Positions 20,508 through 32,389 of a DNA stretch of 64,000 nt are shown here, in pieces. How positions within the stretch are numbered: the first letter of the stretch is position 1; each line of letters opens with the position of its first letter. The DNA lies in assembly GCA_009746045.1 (NCBI GenBank), contig RPFO01000086.1:723732-787731 (forward strand). The letters run 5' to 3'. The translations under genes and the position numbers were made by a program. The notes under the pieces were generated by a model. That model made no database searches. It had not been told where the DNA came from and saw only the letters and a list, made by a program, of their open reading frames with translations. Origin of the DNA: Mesostigma viride (taxonomy: Eukaryota; Streptophyta; Mesostigmatophyceae; Mesostigmatales; Mesostigmataceae).

Positions 20508-23500
20508 TTAGACAGCTTGCTGAGATGGGTCCATCAGAGACTGAAGAACCTTGTATTGCACTGCTGCCTTCTGCACTAGCTTGGTCAAAGCATCAGCAGG
20601 ATTGTCAACCCCAGGGATATGCTCAATATTGGCCAAGGAGGACAACTCTTTAAGAAGGAGATAATCCAAGTCCCTACTTCTGGCCATCTGCCTGTGCACA
20701 AACTGCACCATCCCCATGGAGTCTGTTTTTAGAAGAGTGGTAACCTGAAGTGGCCAAGGAGTGTTAGAAGTCATCTGATGAAGCAACTCCTTCAGATAAA
20801 GGCTTGTGTGAATGCCTTCACAAATAGCCCTGCATTCTGCCACATCACTGCTGACAGCCACCCGTTTGTGCAGGCGACTAAACCAGCTCACCAAACTCCC
20901 CAGGCCTTCCTGTCTGAGCACAAAGAGCCCTGCAGCCCTGCCCCTGACCTTGGAGACCTGCCTGCTGTCCATTGAGCTATCCACATACAGCTCCATGCAA
21001 ATGGGTTGTGATAAATCCACTGCAGACAACAGAATGCCAGATGAAGCCCTGACCTGATCAGCCACCTTGGCAGACCCTAGCTCCACCAGCATGTCATCAG
21101 GCAACCTGGCTATGACCATAAGGTCTGGCCTGGAAATGCCTGCCACCCAAGCAACCATGCCCCTCACCATGGGACACAGTGCCTGTGTGATGACTGGAGG
21201 AAGCTTGCTAATGAGGGTCTCTTGATAATCATTGCCCCCCACCAGCAGCATACGCCACTCCCCCCCTTCTTCACCAGTGTGGCCTCCATGCCCACAAACA
21301 GGAGAGGCTCATTCTCCACCTGCCATTGCTCCCTACCCAGAGGAAACTTGGACTTAATGATGGAGATAGCTCCTTAAGCCACGACGTGGGAGCTATCAGA
21401 TGTAGGTCATCCCCGTGCAGCGAAGCATACACTGGCAGGCCTTCCCATTGCCCCAGAAACAGACAGGGGTCTACAGGAGAGACCTTCAAGTTGCAATGCT
21501 CCTTCAGGAAACGGTTGAGAGTCTCCCTCCAGATTATTGGACTTGACCTCAGGCCCTCCAGGCCCTTGAGGATTTTAAGGAACTCTGTGTGAATGTCCCT
21601 TTTCCATACAGCAGGCACCCTGACATAGAAAGGCGTCTTGCCCTCCCACTTTTCCTGTGCCACATCTGCATCACCCTCCAGAAATGCCCTCTTGAAGTCT
21701 ACCACCACTGAGCCATAGTCCAAGCCCTTGTTGAGAAGGCCTAGAAATACACACAGCAGCAGCCTCCAAGTATCATGCAACATGCCAGGGGTATACAACT
21801 CCTCAGCAGTGCACTCACCAGTACCCTTGAACTCATTCAGCACTGGCCTGACATGTGGTACCTTGACCCCGTCCACCTCCTTCATCTTGATGACAAACTT
21901 GAGCTTGAGTAGACGTCGTGCAGGAGGCAGGTCATTGACAGGTTCCACGCATTTCTTGGAGATCCAGTCCTCCCCAGATTTAATCAGACCCAGTGTGACC
22001 TGGGGACACATAATGGGAGAGGACATGAGCTTCACCAGGCCTTGGTAGTTGATAGGGCTGTGTCCAGCAAGTGAGTGAGGACCAATGCCCAAACTGCTTG
22101 GATGACTAGCAGCTGGCAATATGAGGTCATCTACCAAGGGCTCCTGCCCCTGGCACACTTGCACACGCTTAACCGACCTGGTTACTGCACGTGATAGGTG
22201 AGTGGTCCTGAAATTAATCAGTGGGACCTGACCAGCCCCTTCCTTAGTCAGGAGAGAGGACGTGATCACTACTCCATCCTGGCATAGGAAATTCTGCCCC
22301 AGAAGAGCAGGTCCTTGATAGCCCTCCAAGACACAAAATGCAGTGTCCTGTCCAAGGATAGGAATAGATACCTCACCCAGTACCTTCACGTGTACCCCGC
22401 CACTGAAGTCAGACACAAACTGATAGCTGGGCTCAGTCATGCTGTACCCTGCTGCAGCTCTGGTCCCAATGATGGAAACCTGAGAATTAGTGTCTACCTC
22501 TAAGGCAGTGTCCAGCCCCAGATTGCCATGCCACCTGAGCTTGGCTACCTTGGGCTGCTTCTTGGCTCTTTGTAGAGCCCCAATCAATCCAGCCAAACTT
22601 GTCCCCCTGGGCTTGGTTAGTGCCTTGGGCTTGACAGTTGACTCCCCAGCTGTGGACCTTGCAGCCTGTTCAACAAGTACCTCTGCAACCTGGCCAGGGC
22701 TGACAGATTCCCCTGCAACAGATGTGGTCGTTGCGTCAGTGATGTCACTTGGGACCTGAAAATCCTGCAGATCCTGTGAGCCTTGTGCCTGACTGCCCTC
22801 ATTCATCAGGTTAGGCTTGACATATGACCAACTCAGCCGGTGTACATGCTTTGGTTCGTCCTCCATGCTGACCAAGCATGCGTGGCTAGCTTCATCAACC
22901 TGGGTAACCACCCCAGGACTCCAGCTACCACGTTTGCCATAAAGGCTAGGTTCCTTCCAAGCTAGGACCTTCTGACCCACTTGTGGCTCCAGCATCTTCC
23001 AACCCCGGTCCTTCTCCCTCAGCTTGGCAAAGGTGACATGTGCAGCATGTTTCCAGCCCTCCAGCACATGTGGTGGGCACAGGCCATGATATAGACCCAT
23101 TGGGCTGACAGCAACTCCATCATAGTAGAAGTTAACCCTGCTGTTCAGCTGCTGCTCCACGTTCCTCAGCCATGCACTCCTGACAAGTGCAGGTGCAGAC
23201 AAGGGTACCCAGTCTTCAGAGATGATCAATTTCTTGACCTCCTGGATTGCCCTCTCGATAGCACCCTGCTGCCCATGAGCCTCCCTAGGTGTAACCAGCA
23301 ACTCAGGAAGGGTAGGATCACCCTTGAGATGCTGAAACTGCATGTCCACCTGGATCCTTGTGGTAGGAAACTTGGCTCTTACATTCTGCAGGGCAGCCAG
23401 CAAGTACCTGTTCTTCATAGAAGGTAAATGCTCCAGCACCTTGTATTTTGTGTACCTGTCCACGCACACCAACAGTTGCATGCCCCTGATGTGTTGGATA

Positions 23501-23990
23501 TCACACTGCAGATCACCAATGCTCTGAGGTAGAGCTTTGCATGTGATTTCCTGGGCTTGTTGGAGGACAACTGGCACTTACACCGTGAGGCAGCTTGCTG
23601 ACACGCCTTGAGAAGGGGTGCCCTGCCCATACGGAAGGCAAAGTTGTTTGACAGAGAAGTGGCATGCCCAAACATGTTGTGGATTCGGGCACCCAACTCC
23701 TGGTACACAGAGGAAGCAGTCCCTGGCACAGTCAGGACTGTGCTGTCAGGTTGTCCAGCATCACCATGCTGACTTCCATCCTGTTCTGACTCAGAGCCTG
23801 AGTCACCCTGCTCATGCCCAACAACTGGACCGCCAGCAGGGACCACATGCATACCACCAGAGGCCTTCACACCCCTCTGTGGTTGTACATTGGTTTCTCT
23901 CAAAATGAGAGGTCCACCCTCGTGCCCAGCACGAGGATGCATGGGGTCAGACATTCTTACAGCTGCACCAGCTGTCAAGGACGTCTTCAT
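20508..23990 (-). pseudogene. pol: Copia-like pol: gag-pre-integrase, integrase, protease, RT, RNase H
   Basis: The 5' part has a gag-pre-integrase zinc motif (RIHNMFGHATSLS ... CQQAASRCKCQ). After a shift near 23560, integrase follows (VCVDRYTKYKVLEHL; VTPREAHGQQGAIERA with catalytic Glu). Next comes a retropepsin-like block (ALEVDTNSQVSIIGTRAAAG ... GPALLGQNFL; DTN in place of DTG). RT has VVDFKRAFLEGDADV, GLEGLRSSPIIW and YASLHGDDLHLI (HGDD in place of YVDD). RNase H lies at 20508-21251 (ELYVDSSMDSRQ, DVAECRAICEGI, KTDSMGMVQF, NPADALTKLV). Frameshifts occur near 23560, near 21360 and in a C7 run at about 21265. Protease between integrase and RT is not the standard copia order. It reverse-transcribes and integrates the element; in its present form it is not translatable as one protein. 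Confidence 0.75.
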
Positions 23991-24131
23991 AGGAACCTGT
24001 ACCTCTCCAGGTGACCTGGGGCCATCCTGAACCTGGAGATCACCCTCTTGTTGCCCAGATATAAAATCTGCATTGGAGCACCTGGCCTCCCCCCTGAGTG
24101 AATTAAGGTGTGTAGGGGTTGCCTCAGACAG

Positions 24132-25247
24132 TCACTGCTCCTTGTTGTCTTCTTGCTGACTGCCCTTTGAAGGCTGGCCTGCCTGGGACTTGTTTTTGTT
24201 GTTGTTTTTGTTGTTGTTATTCTTGTTGCTGCCCTGGCCCTGGGTCTTCTTGAAGCTGGGACACTCCTTCTTGATATGCCCCCACCCCTTGCACAGGTAG
24301 CATTGTATCTTTGACTTGCCCTGGCCACTGCCCCCGTTGTCAGACGCGTTGCCCTGCTTGGGCTGACCACCCACCCGCCTGAACACCGACTTGGAGTGTG
24401 ACCTCCTGTCAGAGTCGGGTGAATGATCGCCCTTGCGCTTGTTATGGTTGCCCCTACGCCCTCCTTGGCTTCTGTCAGCCTCAGACGATTTGGAGCCCCC
24501 CTGGGTACGCCCACCTGCCTGGGTTGCCTTCACTGCTGGCACCCCACCCTCAAACAGCTCCTCAGCTTCAAGAGCTTGCTTGATGATGACCTTGTAGGCC
24601 TTCAGGGTGGAGTGAGGAGCACACATGACCTTGAGGGATCCACATGTGGCCTTATCCAGCCCAGAGACCTTCAACCAGTTGGTCAGGGCTATGTTGTCTG
24701 CCACGTTGAAACCGTGGGCCCTGCCTTCCTCAACCATTTTGCAATAGTTAAGGAAATTCTGGATGAGATCCCCTTTGACCTCCCACCCTTGATACTTGTC
24801 TTGCCAATGGATGCCGACCTTCTTGCGTTGGTCTTCCAGCAGCTCCTTCAGCTCAGCTACATACAGTGCCCAGGCCTTATTGGCCTTCTTGCACTCCCTG
24901 GTCAGGTCCTTAATCTGGTCAGTACACTTGCCAAAAGTGCTACTTCCTATCCAGATTTGATAGTAATTTGTACCACCGTACAAGCTAGGGAACCCTTCCA
25001 ATCCTTCCACAAACTCTTCAGCCTGCTTAGGCTTGGAGTCTGAGGTTACAGGCTGCAGCTGATTAACAATTAAAAGACCCTGTGTGGTGAGATCAAAGCC
25101 ATGAACAGCTTGTGCATTATTATTATTGTGATGAATGTTGGTAATCTCTCCGGTAACCCCCACGTCATCTACGTGAGCGGTCCCACTACCAGCACCACCA
25201 TTGTTCCCACTGGCTGGGGCACCTTTGCTACGGCGCCCGTCTGCCAT
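24132..25247 (-). CDS. gag: Gag of the copia-like element
   Basis: 371-aa intact frame starting MADGRRSKGAPASGNNGG. Residues about 75-240 form an all-helical capsid-like region (YYQIWIGSSTFGKCTDQI, LTNWLKVSGLDKATCGSL, LKAYKVIIKQALEAEELF). A basic linker precedes one CCHC knuckle, CYLCKGWGHIKKECPSF (C-x2-C-x4-H-x4-C), for RNA packaging. The tail is a low-complexity Asn/Lys tract (GSNKNNNNKNNNKNKSQ). It would form the retroelement particle. It lies directly upstream of pol, in a different frame, with a ~140-bp gap. ATG start is the first in frame. Confidence 0.8.
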   Translation of the reverse strand: MADGRRSKGAPASGNNGGAGSGTAHVDDVGVTGEITNIHHNNNNAQAVHGFDLTTQGLLIVNQLQPVTSDSKPKQAEEFVEGLEGFPSLYGGTNYYQIWIGSSTFGKCTDQIKDLTRECKKANKAWALYVAELKELLEDQRKKVGIHWQDKYQGWEVKGDLIQNFLNYCKMVEEGRAHGFNVADNIALTNWLKVSGLDKATCGSLKVMCAPHSTLKAYKVIIKQALEAEELFEGGVPAVKATQAGGRTQGGSKSSEADRSQGGRRGNHNKRKGDHSPDSDRRSHSKSVFRRVGGQPKQGNASDNGGSGQGKSKIQCYLCKGWGHIKKECPSFKKTQGQGSNKNNNNKNNNKNKSQAGQPSKGSQQEDNKEQ

Positions 25248-25276
25248 TCTGCACTACAAGCTATTCAAAGAACACC

Positions 25277-25492
25277 TTAGCAAAGCAGCAGAAAAAGTAT
25301 GTACAAAATTGTCACAACTGCCGCCTGCGCTGGTGTCGCCGCCGCCCCCGCGAATTGCCGCCGAAAATTCGACAAAATGTCGACGAGCACTGGATAAAAT
25401 TTGGCTGACTCAGTAGTCGAGGCCCCGGAAATCACAGTACTCGTAGGTGAACTCAGGATCCTCCATATCCGGCGTGTGTGCCGGACCTGCAC
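25277..25492 (-). CDS. Possible small ORF upstream of gag
   Basis: 71 codons from a GTG start. The C-terminus AAVVTILYILFLLLC could be a membrane segment. It overlaps the 3' end of the accessory ORF at 25410 in another frame. There is no ATG, so support is weak. Confidence 0.2.
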   Translation of the reverse strand: MQVRHTRRIWRILSSPTSTVISGASTTESAKFYPVLVDILSNFRRQFAGAAATPAQAAVVTILYILFLLLC

Positions 25493-25676
25493 CGGTATGT
25501 ATTAAAACCGGTGTGCTTCCCGTCGCGAAGGTTGCGCGCGCCCGACGCGCGACGAGGCGCAGAGGATGAGTAAAAATGGATAACAATTCCCACCCTGCGG
25601 GAATCCACTCTCGCAGAGACGCGAGAAAAGCCACCAGGTTAATAAGAACCTGGCGTTCGCGACTGCGTACGCCGCG

Positions 25677-26455
25677 TGTAACGACTAAAAATGATCATCA
25701 ACATCATCCACAGTCCAATATGAAAGATCTTTTACCTGGGTTGCTTTCCTGAGTCGCAGAACTTCAAGTATCCGAGCAACGTTGAGATGGAAATTCCACA
25801 GCACGTGATTTAGGGAATCACAACCCCTTGTAGACACAAAGACAAGCTCGTGTATAGACGGCCTCTGTGGAACTGAAGGTCGTCTATAGCCAAGGGGCTC
25901 TTATGGATTGGACAACAAAGCCAAGCTTTATTATACCATGGTGAATCAAAACCAACGTAGCAACAATGGCGACCCCACGTCCTTGATATCGACGTGCTTG
26001 TCGAGCTTGCTCCAACCTTAGCCTGAAGAGAACCAATCAGAACCATGGAATCCTATACAAGATCTTCGTATCCATCCTAGTCACACAAAACAGAACAACA
26101 CCACACACAGCCTGGCAGAATCTTTCCATGAGATCCTAATCTGTCGTGAGCACTGAAGTCCCAAAGGAGCATTTAAGACTCAATAGTACCAACTAACAAA
26201 CTACAACCCCACGTGGATCAGGCCACGACCAATGAGGGCTCCTATCAGTAGTATCAGCCAACAAACTACAACCCTACGTGGATCAGGCCACGACCAATGA
26301 GGGTTCCTATCAGTTGGCTGACAAAGTATCAGCTCCAAGTACCGTCGTCTTAGAAACCTCATAACTTTCTCAATACTGATCCAAAAGTCCTCGAATAAAA
26401 GCCAAACATTCACAAAACAAAGGATGTAACAACAAAGTCATTTTTGCTTGTTACA
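25677..26455 (-). repeat. 3' LTR (779 bp) of the gypsy element
   Basis: TGTAACGACTAAAAATGATC at one end, TTTTTGCTTGTTACA at the other. Contains two direct copies of a ~57-bp segment with ACGTGGATCAGGCCACGACC (about 26210 and 26274), an internal tandem repeat also present in the other LTR. Confidence 0.9.
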
Positions 26456-26470
26456 TATCTCCCCCTCAAA
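26456..26470 (-). other. Polypurine tract of the gypsy element
   Basis: Directly inside the 3' LTR the minus strand reads TTTTGAGGGGGAGATA, the expected plus-strand primer site for a retrotransposon in this orientation. Confidence 0.65.
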
Positions 26471-26867
26471 ACTGGACCTCCCAGGTCCAATAGCCAACTC
26501 TTGAAGGCAGAGGAACATTGAACAGAAATCCACCATCTCTTGGGAAAAGCAGATGGGTTTTTACATCCCTGAAAACAGGGCCTCCTATCTCATAACATCT
26601 AGTCACAGGTCTCTACAGCAAACAAGTCACTACCTTATCTACTATAAAGCCAGATAAACATCTCATAATACAAGGTCTTCCATTCAGCATCCTGGAACCT
26701 GGAACTCTGGACTGGAACATCAGAACTGGACTGGAGCCCCCCCCCATCATCCATCCTGGAATCCCCCCCTCACACCACAATCCAAAGCACCTTCCATACT
26801 CTTCCCCCATCCTTCCCCATCCTCTTCCTGCACAGCTCTGTTCTTCACAGGCTATACCAATCCCCAT

Positions 26868-28017
26868 TCACCCATCCTTGCCCCTGGTCCCAAACAAGGG
26901 AAACTGCTCCACCATGTGAACCAAGTCTGGCCAGTTCCTGCTGACCTGCAGCACCATGCACGTCTCTGCAGCCCCTGCTGCCATCTGGGCAACATAACGC
27001 AGGCATGTCCCTGGGTAGGAGAGAAGCACCACAGACTGGCTCTCAGGATCCATCACCCAAGTAGAAGACGTCTTGTGCCTGCTCACCCATGACCTGTACG
27101 CCCACCAGAACTGGAGAAAGGTCTTGACCACTGACCACTTAGCACCTGTCAAAGGCACCAACACCCTCAATGGGGTCAGACGAACCTTGAGCTCCATGGT
27201 GAACTTAGGCAACCCTGGGCTGCAGAAAAGGTTGGATGTCTCCAAAGGGAAGCACCCATTGACCGAGCTGGAAGAAGAAGGAGCCAAGTCAAAATCTCCC
27301 TGCTGCACTGAAAACTCCAACAACTCCATGTAGGACCTCACCCATGCTCACTGGCTGGAACTGCATGAAGGCTCCTTTCAAAGCCTCAGGCAAGGTGGTC
27401 AACATATCCTGCCCCTCTGCAGGTCTCATGTCAATCTCAGGTCCTGGAGTCAAGGCAAACATCCTGTGCAACAGGTGGCCCACAAAAGGAGAGCCAATCT
27501 CATACAGGCTGGTGTGCAACTGAGACAAGACCTCCTCCACATAACCCTCAGGGCTCACTTCCCCCTCCTCCCTGTTAAGGGCAGCCACTGCCTTGGCCAG
27601 CGTCTCACAATGCTCACAAGGTCCCATGCACTTCCTGTGATCCACATAGGCCACCACATTCTTGACAGGTACCACATGACGAGGAATCTGAATGATGGGA
27701 GTGCTGCTGGAGCTGAGAGCTATGTTAACACCACTCCCCATCTGGGGCTGGGACAAGGACAACCCCTGAAGAAGCTCCTGTAGCTTATCCTGCTTGGAGA
27801 TCACTGAATGCAAGAGCTTGTTAATGGTATCCATCTGCTGACCCCTCCTAAGGTCACGCCTGACAATACTGTCAAACAGGGATTCCACATAACTCATGGG
27901 GTTGGGGTTTCTGGATGCATACCCGTGACCCCTTCCTCCGTGGTGGCGCCCAGGCCCAAGTTGGGGTACGTGAACTCCTCCTCCATCTGGGACCCACAGC
28001 ATGCACGAAGAAACCAT
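26868..28017 (-). pseudogene. Extra ORF in the env position of the gypsy element
   Basis: About 385 codons downstream of the chromodomain, with one frameshift near 27320 (joining GEVLHGVVGVF and the overlapping MELLEFSVQQGDF frame). It has a Gly/His-rich start, a coiled-coil-like stretch (MDTINKLLHSVISKQDKLQE), a Cys motif CMGPCEHC and a hydrophobic C-terminal part. No signal peptide or clear transmembrane anchor, so calling it an envelope gene is not justified. It might be a second gag-like or regulatory protein. Confidence 0.5.
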
Positions 28018-28020
28018 TCG

Positions 28021-31000
28021 TTAGTCCTGAGATATAGGAAGGGGAGCAGTGGTTTGCACCAACTCAGTATACCAAGAAGGAAGAGTGAGCCCCTTCTTTT
28101 GGCAATACTCCTGGACCACTTCATGGCAGTGAGTCAAGTCAGACAACCACAGCCATGTGGCAGTAGACTCTAACTCTCCTTTCCAGTGCACCTTAAACTG
28201 CAGCTGCTTGGTCCTACCCTTTCCTTTGACTCTGTGAGCCACCAGCTGCTCCACTTCATATATCCTCTCCCCCTCAGTATCCAGCTCAAATGGTAATGGA
28301 GCAGAAAGGCGTCCCTGCAAGGTATTGCGTTTATACAGTTTGAGCTGGGCCAGGTGAAACACGTTAGTCTTAAGCCTCCAGTGGGAAGGCACCTGGACTT
28401 GAACTACAGTCCCATAGTGGAAGGTTTCAGGACAGGGTAAGGTCCCAACCACAAGGGTTGCAGTTTCCTGCATTGCTCCTTTTCAGGTAGCACACGATTA
28501 GCCTCCAAGAGCACCAGGTCACCAGGAGCCACAAAGGTGTGTGTAGCCAACATCTGTTGCCAAGCATTGTTTAAATACTTGTCCTGTGCATGCAACATCT
28601 GAGCAGCCACCATACTGTGAGCTTCCTGGAAGGATGCAATCAACTGGTGGACAGAGGTTAGGCGTCTTCTGAAGGGGCCTTCAGCATCCCTATCAGGTAA
28701 CTCCAGGTCAAATGGAGTCAAGGGGCACTGGCCATGGCAAATGACAAATGGAGACATTTGGTGAGGAGCCAGGGGTGAGTTGTTGATGGCAAACTCTATG
28801 AAGGGAAGTTTCTTGTCCCATTCCTTGTTATCATGGGTACAATAGTGCTTCTGGCATTCCCGTACAATACGGTTCAGCCTCTCCACAGCCCCCGTGCTGG
28901 CACACCTGTATGCTACTCCAAAGGCCAACTTAGTGTCTAGGATGTCAAAGAAGGACTTCCAAAACCCAGACATCCACAAGGGATCCTGGTCAGTGATGAT
29001 TACACGTGGCATGCCATGCAATCTGTACACCTCCTTCATGAACAACTCTACACACTGGGCAGCTGTGAGATGGGCATTGCAGGGGATGAGGTGGCACATT
29101 CTAGACAGCCTGTCCATCACCACTAGTATCCTGTCATTGCCAGCATCAGAAACAGGCAAGCCACAAATGAAGTCCATGGTCACACTGATCCAGGGTCGAA
29201 GGGGAATAGGCATGGCCATAGGAAAGATAGGCACTGCCTGAGTCCTAACCTTATTCCTTTGGCATGAGTCACAGGAAGCCACATAGGCTTTGATATCACG
29301 AAACATGCCAGGCCACCAAAACCTCTCTTGTACTTCATGGAGAAGCTTAGCATACCCAGGATGACACGCAGTCACGTCGTCATGGAAGCAATGCAACACA
29401 GTGGGAATGGCCATTTCTGGCACATAGACCTTCCTGGTCACTACATGATCTGCATCCTGGGTGTGGACATACAGGACTCCCTCCCAGTACTCCACAGGCC
29501 TGTTACCAAAGCTTCCTTCCTGAATGGCCTTAGTGGCCAGGTCCTCAGTTTTAGTGAAGGCCTTAATCACGTCCAGCAGGGCTATACTCATAGGGTTAGG
29601 CAGGACTAGCTGTTTGCCAGGTCCTAAAGGCTGCAGCTGCAGCACCTCACCCTCCTGCAGGTGACTAGTGACTAGATGCTTGGATGACAGAACATCAGCC
29701 ACAGGTGTACGTGACTTCCCCTTGATCTCAGCTGCCAATCCTCTAGACTTGGTCAGCATCCCTGGCTCCAGTATCCACTTCCTGGGCCGTCCCTTCCCCT
29801 CCTAGGATTCTCTGTGCTTGGTTGTGTTGTGAGAGTGGGCTGGCTACCAGCAGAACCCTCCCTAAGACTGCTCTGCAGTGACTGACCCCCACCCTGGACG
29901 CCTGTCGACCCTGGGACAGAGCCCTGGTCAATGAGCATCTCGTGACTAAAGCTAGCCTCTACAGGGGGTTGGCTCAGCTTGGAGGTTTGCTGGTTAGCTG
30001 CCTGTGCCCTGGTGACAGCACCACACTCTACTACAGAAACCATGGCAGCACAAATATCCAGATCCTCGTGAAATGTCCCATCAGATCCCTTCTTCTAGAG
30101 AGGGCGTCTGGCACCACATTCTGTGATCCTGGGACATACTGCACAGAGAAAGGATAGAATCCCCCTAGGTACTCCATCCACCCAGCCATCCTCTTACTCA
30201 TCCTACTCTGTTCTAGCACGTGCACCAAGGGCCTGTGGTCAGTCATCAGGGTGATAGACTCTTGCCCTAGCCCATCTGTAGCACTGCTAGCCACAGAAAA
30301 CTGAGCTCCCTTCAACAGATGCTCCCACTTGTGACATGCTACCACTAAACCCAGCAACTCCTGCTCGTGTACAGGGTAGTTACGTTCAGCTGAGCTCATG
30401 GTTTTAGACATGTACTCCACTGGCTGTGGTCCATAGCCATGGTCTTGCATCAGCACAGCACCTATGGCGCCTTGAGAGGCATCTGACCTAACCTGATAAG
30501 GTAGATCTGGGTTGGGACCCACTAGCACAGGGGTGGATGTGAGCTTCTGCTTCAACAGGTCAAAGGCCTGCTGACACCTATCTGTCCACTCAAACTGAAC
30601 ATCCTTCTTGATTAACTCAAGCAAGGGGGTGGAGATGGCAGCCATGTCAGGGATAAAACGCCTGTACCACCCCACCATGCCCAGGAAGGACTTGACATCA
30701 TGTGCAGACTGCAACACAGGCCACTCAAGGATGGCAGCAATCTTAGCATTGTCAGGTGTCATACCCAAGGAACTCAACTTGTACCCTAGGAACCCCACTT
30801 CATGCCCCCACTCCACCTTAGACCTCTTGACAGACAAGTGGTAGTGCTGGATGACCTTCAGGACCTCCTCCACGTTCTCCAGATGCTCCTTGAACGTCTT
30901 TGAGTGCACCAGGATGTCGTCCATGTAGGCCACCACGCAGGTCCTGAACACGGGTCTTGCAGGGTCACACAGGTGGGCAATGTCTTTGAACCTGGGATTC

Positions 31001-32389
31001 CTGAGATCAGGGGAGATCTGAGGCAGAGAGTTCCCTGTCAGATGGCCAAAGATAGCATTCACAAACATCTGCATAGTAGCTGGGCTGTTGGAGGCCCCCA
31101 TGGGCATCACAGTCCACTGGAACTGACCCCAGGGTGTGGAGAATGCAGTTTTTGGAATGTCCTCAGTAGCTATCCTGATCTGCCAGAACGCGTGTCTAAG
31201 GTCAAACTTGGTGAAGTAAGATGATCCAGCTGTCCTCTCTAGCAGCTCATCAATCCGTGGCAAGGGATACTTGGACTTCACTGTGACCTTGTTCAGGCCT
31301 CTCAGATCAATGCACAACCGCCATCCACCATCATGCTTGGGACAAGCAAACACCCAGAGCTGAAAGGACTATTGGCAGGAAGAATGAGTCCAGCTTCCAA
31401 CAGGCCTGTCAAGATCACCTTCAGCTCTGCCATCTCAGCTGGCCCCATCCTGTACATGGGAACAAAGGGAGGCCTGGCACCATCCACAAGCTTGATGACA
31501 TGAGTGATTGGCCCTTCAGGGGGTACTGTGGCATTTTGTCCTCAAAAATGGCAGCAAACCTGTCCAAAAGGGCATCATGCAGCTTCTGCTCCTCCTCTGT
31601 GACAGCTGGTACTGGGTTCACAGCATTCACCGTGTGGCCATGAGTCTCATCAGAGGGTGAGTTAGGAACCAGCTGTAAGAGAAAGACGTGTTCCACTGGG
31701 TAAGTAGCCAGGTAAGACAAGGTGTGATTGGCAGACCATACGTGCTTAAGTAGTGCAGCACGTTTCTCTTCCAGTGAAGGCACCTTGACGTCCTCCTTGG
31801 CACCTGCAACCCCTCTCCCATCATTGACAGCCTCATTAGTAGAACAGCACTCTGTGACTGGTCTTTCTCCCCCCTTAATCACTGTGGTGGCGTCCCACAC
31901 TGACCCATCCTGAAACTGCACCACCTTCTCAGACCACAAGATGGCAGGATTAGCAGACTCCAACCATGGCATCCCCAGAATCACATCAGCAGCAGTGAGT
32001 GGAATGACATCTGCTGTGACAGACAAGGTTTGACGTGAGCACACTTGAAAAAGCAGTTGCACGTAGCCAGGTGAGTTACTCTGCCTACCATCAGAATATT
32101 GGACCTTAACAGGCACAGGGTGGGGGAGCACTGGTAGATGCAGCTCCTGCACCAAGGAAGTGGAAATGTAGTTACTTCCTGCACCTGAGTCAATCATGAA
32201 GAGACATAAAGGCTGAGCCAAAGGGACTGGCACGTTCAACAGCCTAGCCTGGAACTTCAAGAGTTGACTGGGAATAGGAGGGCCCAATGGGGTGGTGGAA
32301 TCAGAGGCAGACAAGTTGTTCACAGGACGGACATGCACAGCAGGCAAACCAGTTAACTCCACCGCTGGACGTAGTCCTGGGGGCTCCAC
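28021..32389 (-). pseudogene. pol: Gypsy pol: protease, RT, RNase H, integrase, chromodomain
   Basis: Protease (32389 to about 31540) has LFMIDSGAGSNYIS and DVILGMPWLES. RT has WRLCIDLRGLNKVTVKSKYP, FTKFDLRHAFWQIRI and the catalytic YMDD (VVAYMDDILVHSKT). RNase H has SDASQGAIGAVL, HEQELLGLV and MTDHRPLVHVLE. Integrase has an HHCC finger (HCFHDDVTACHPG ... CDSCQRN), VTMDFICGLP, ITDQDPLWMSGF and GAVERLNRIV. A chromodomain follows (YEVEQLVAHRVKGKG ... QFKVHWKGELESTATWLW), marking a chromovirus. Frame changes are apparent near 31525, 31360, 30050, 29765 and 28440, so the copy is not translatable as it stands. RT-RNase H-integrase order confirms Ty3/gypsy. Confidence 0.85.

Noticed and set aside
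26868-28017. Envelope gene of a retrovirus-like element
   Set aside because: No signal peptide, furin-like site, fusion peptide or membrane anchor visible; only the position is env-like.
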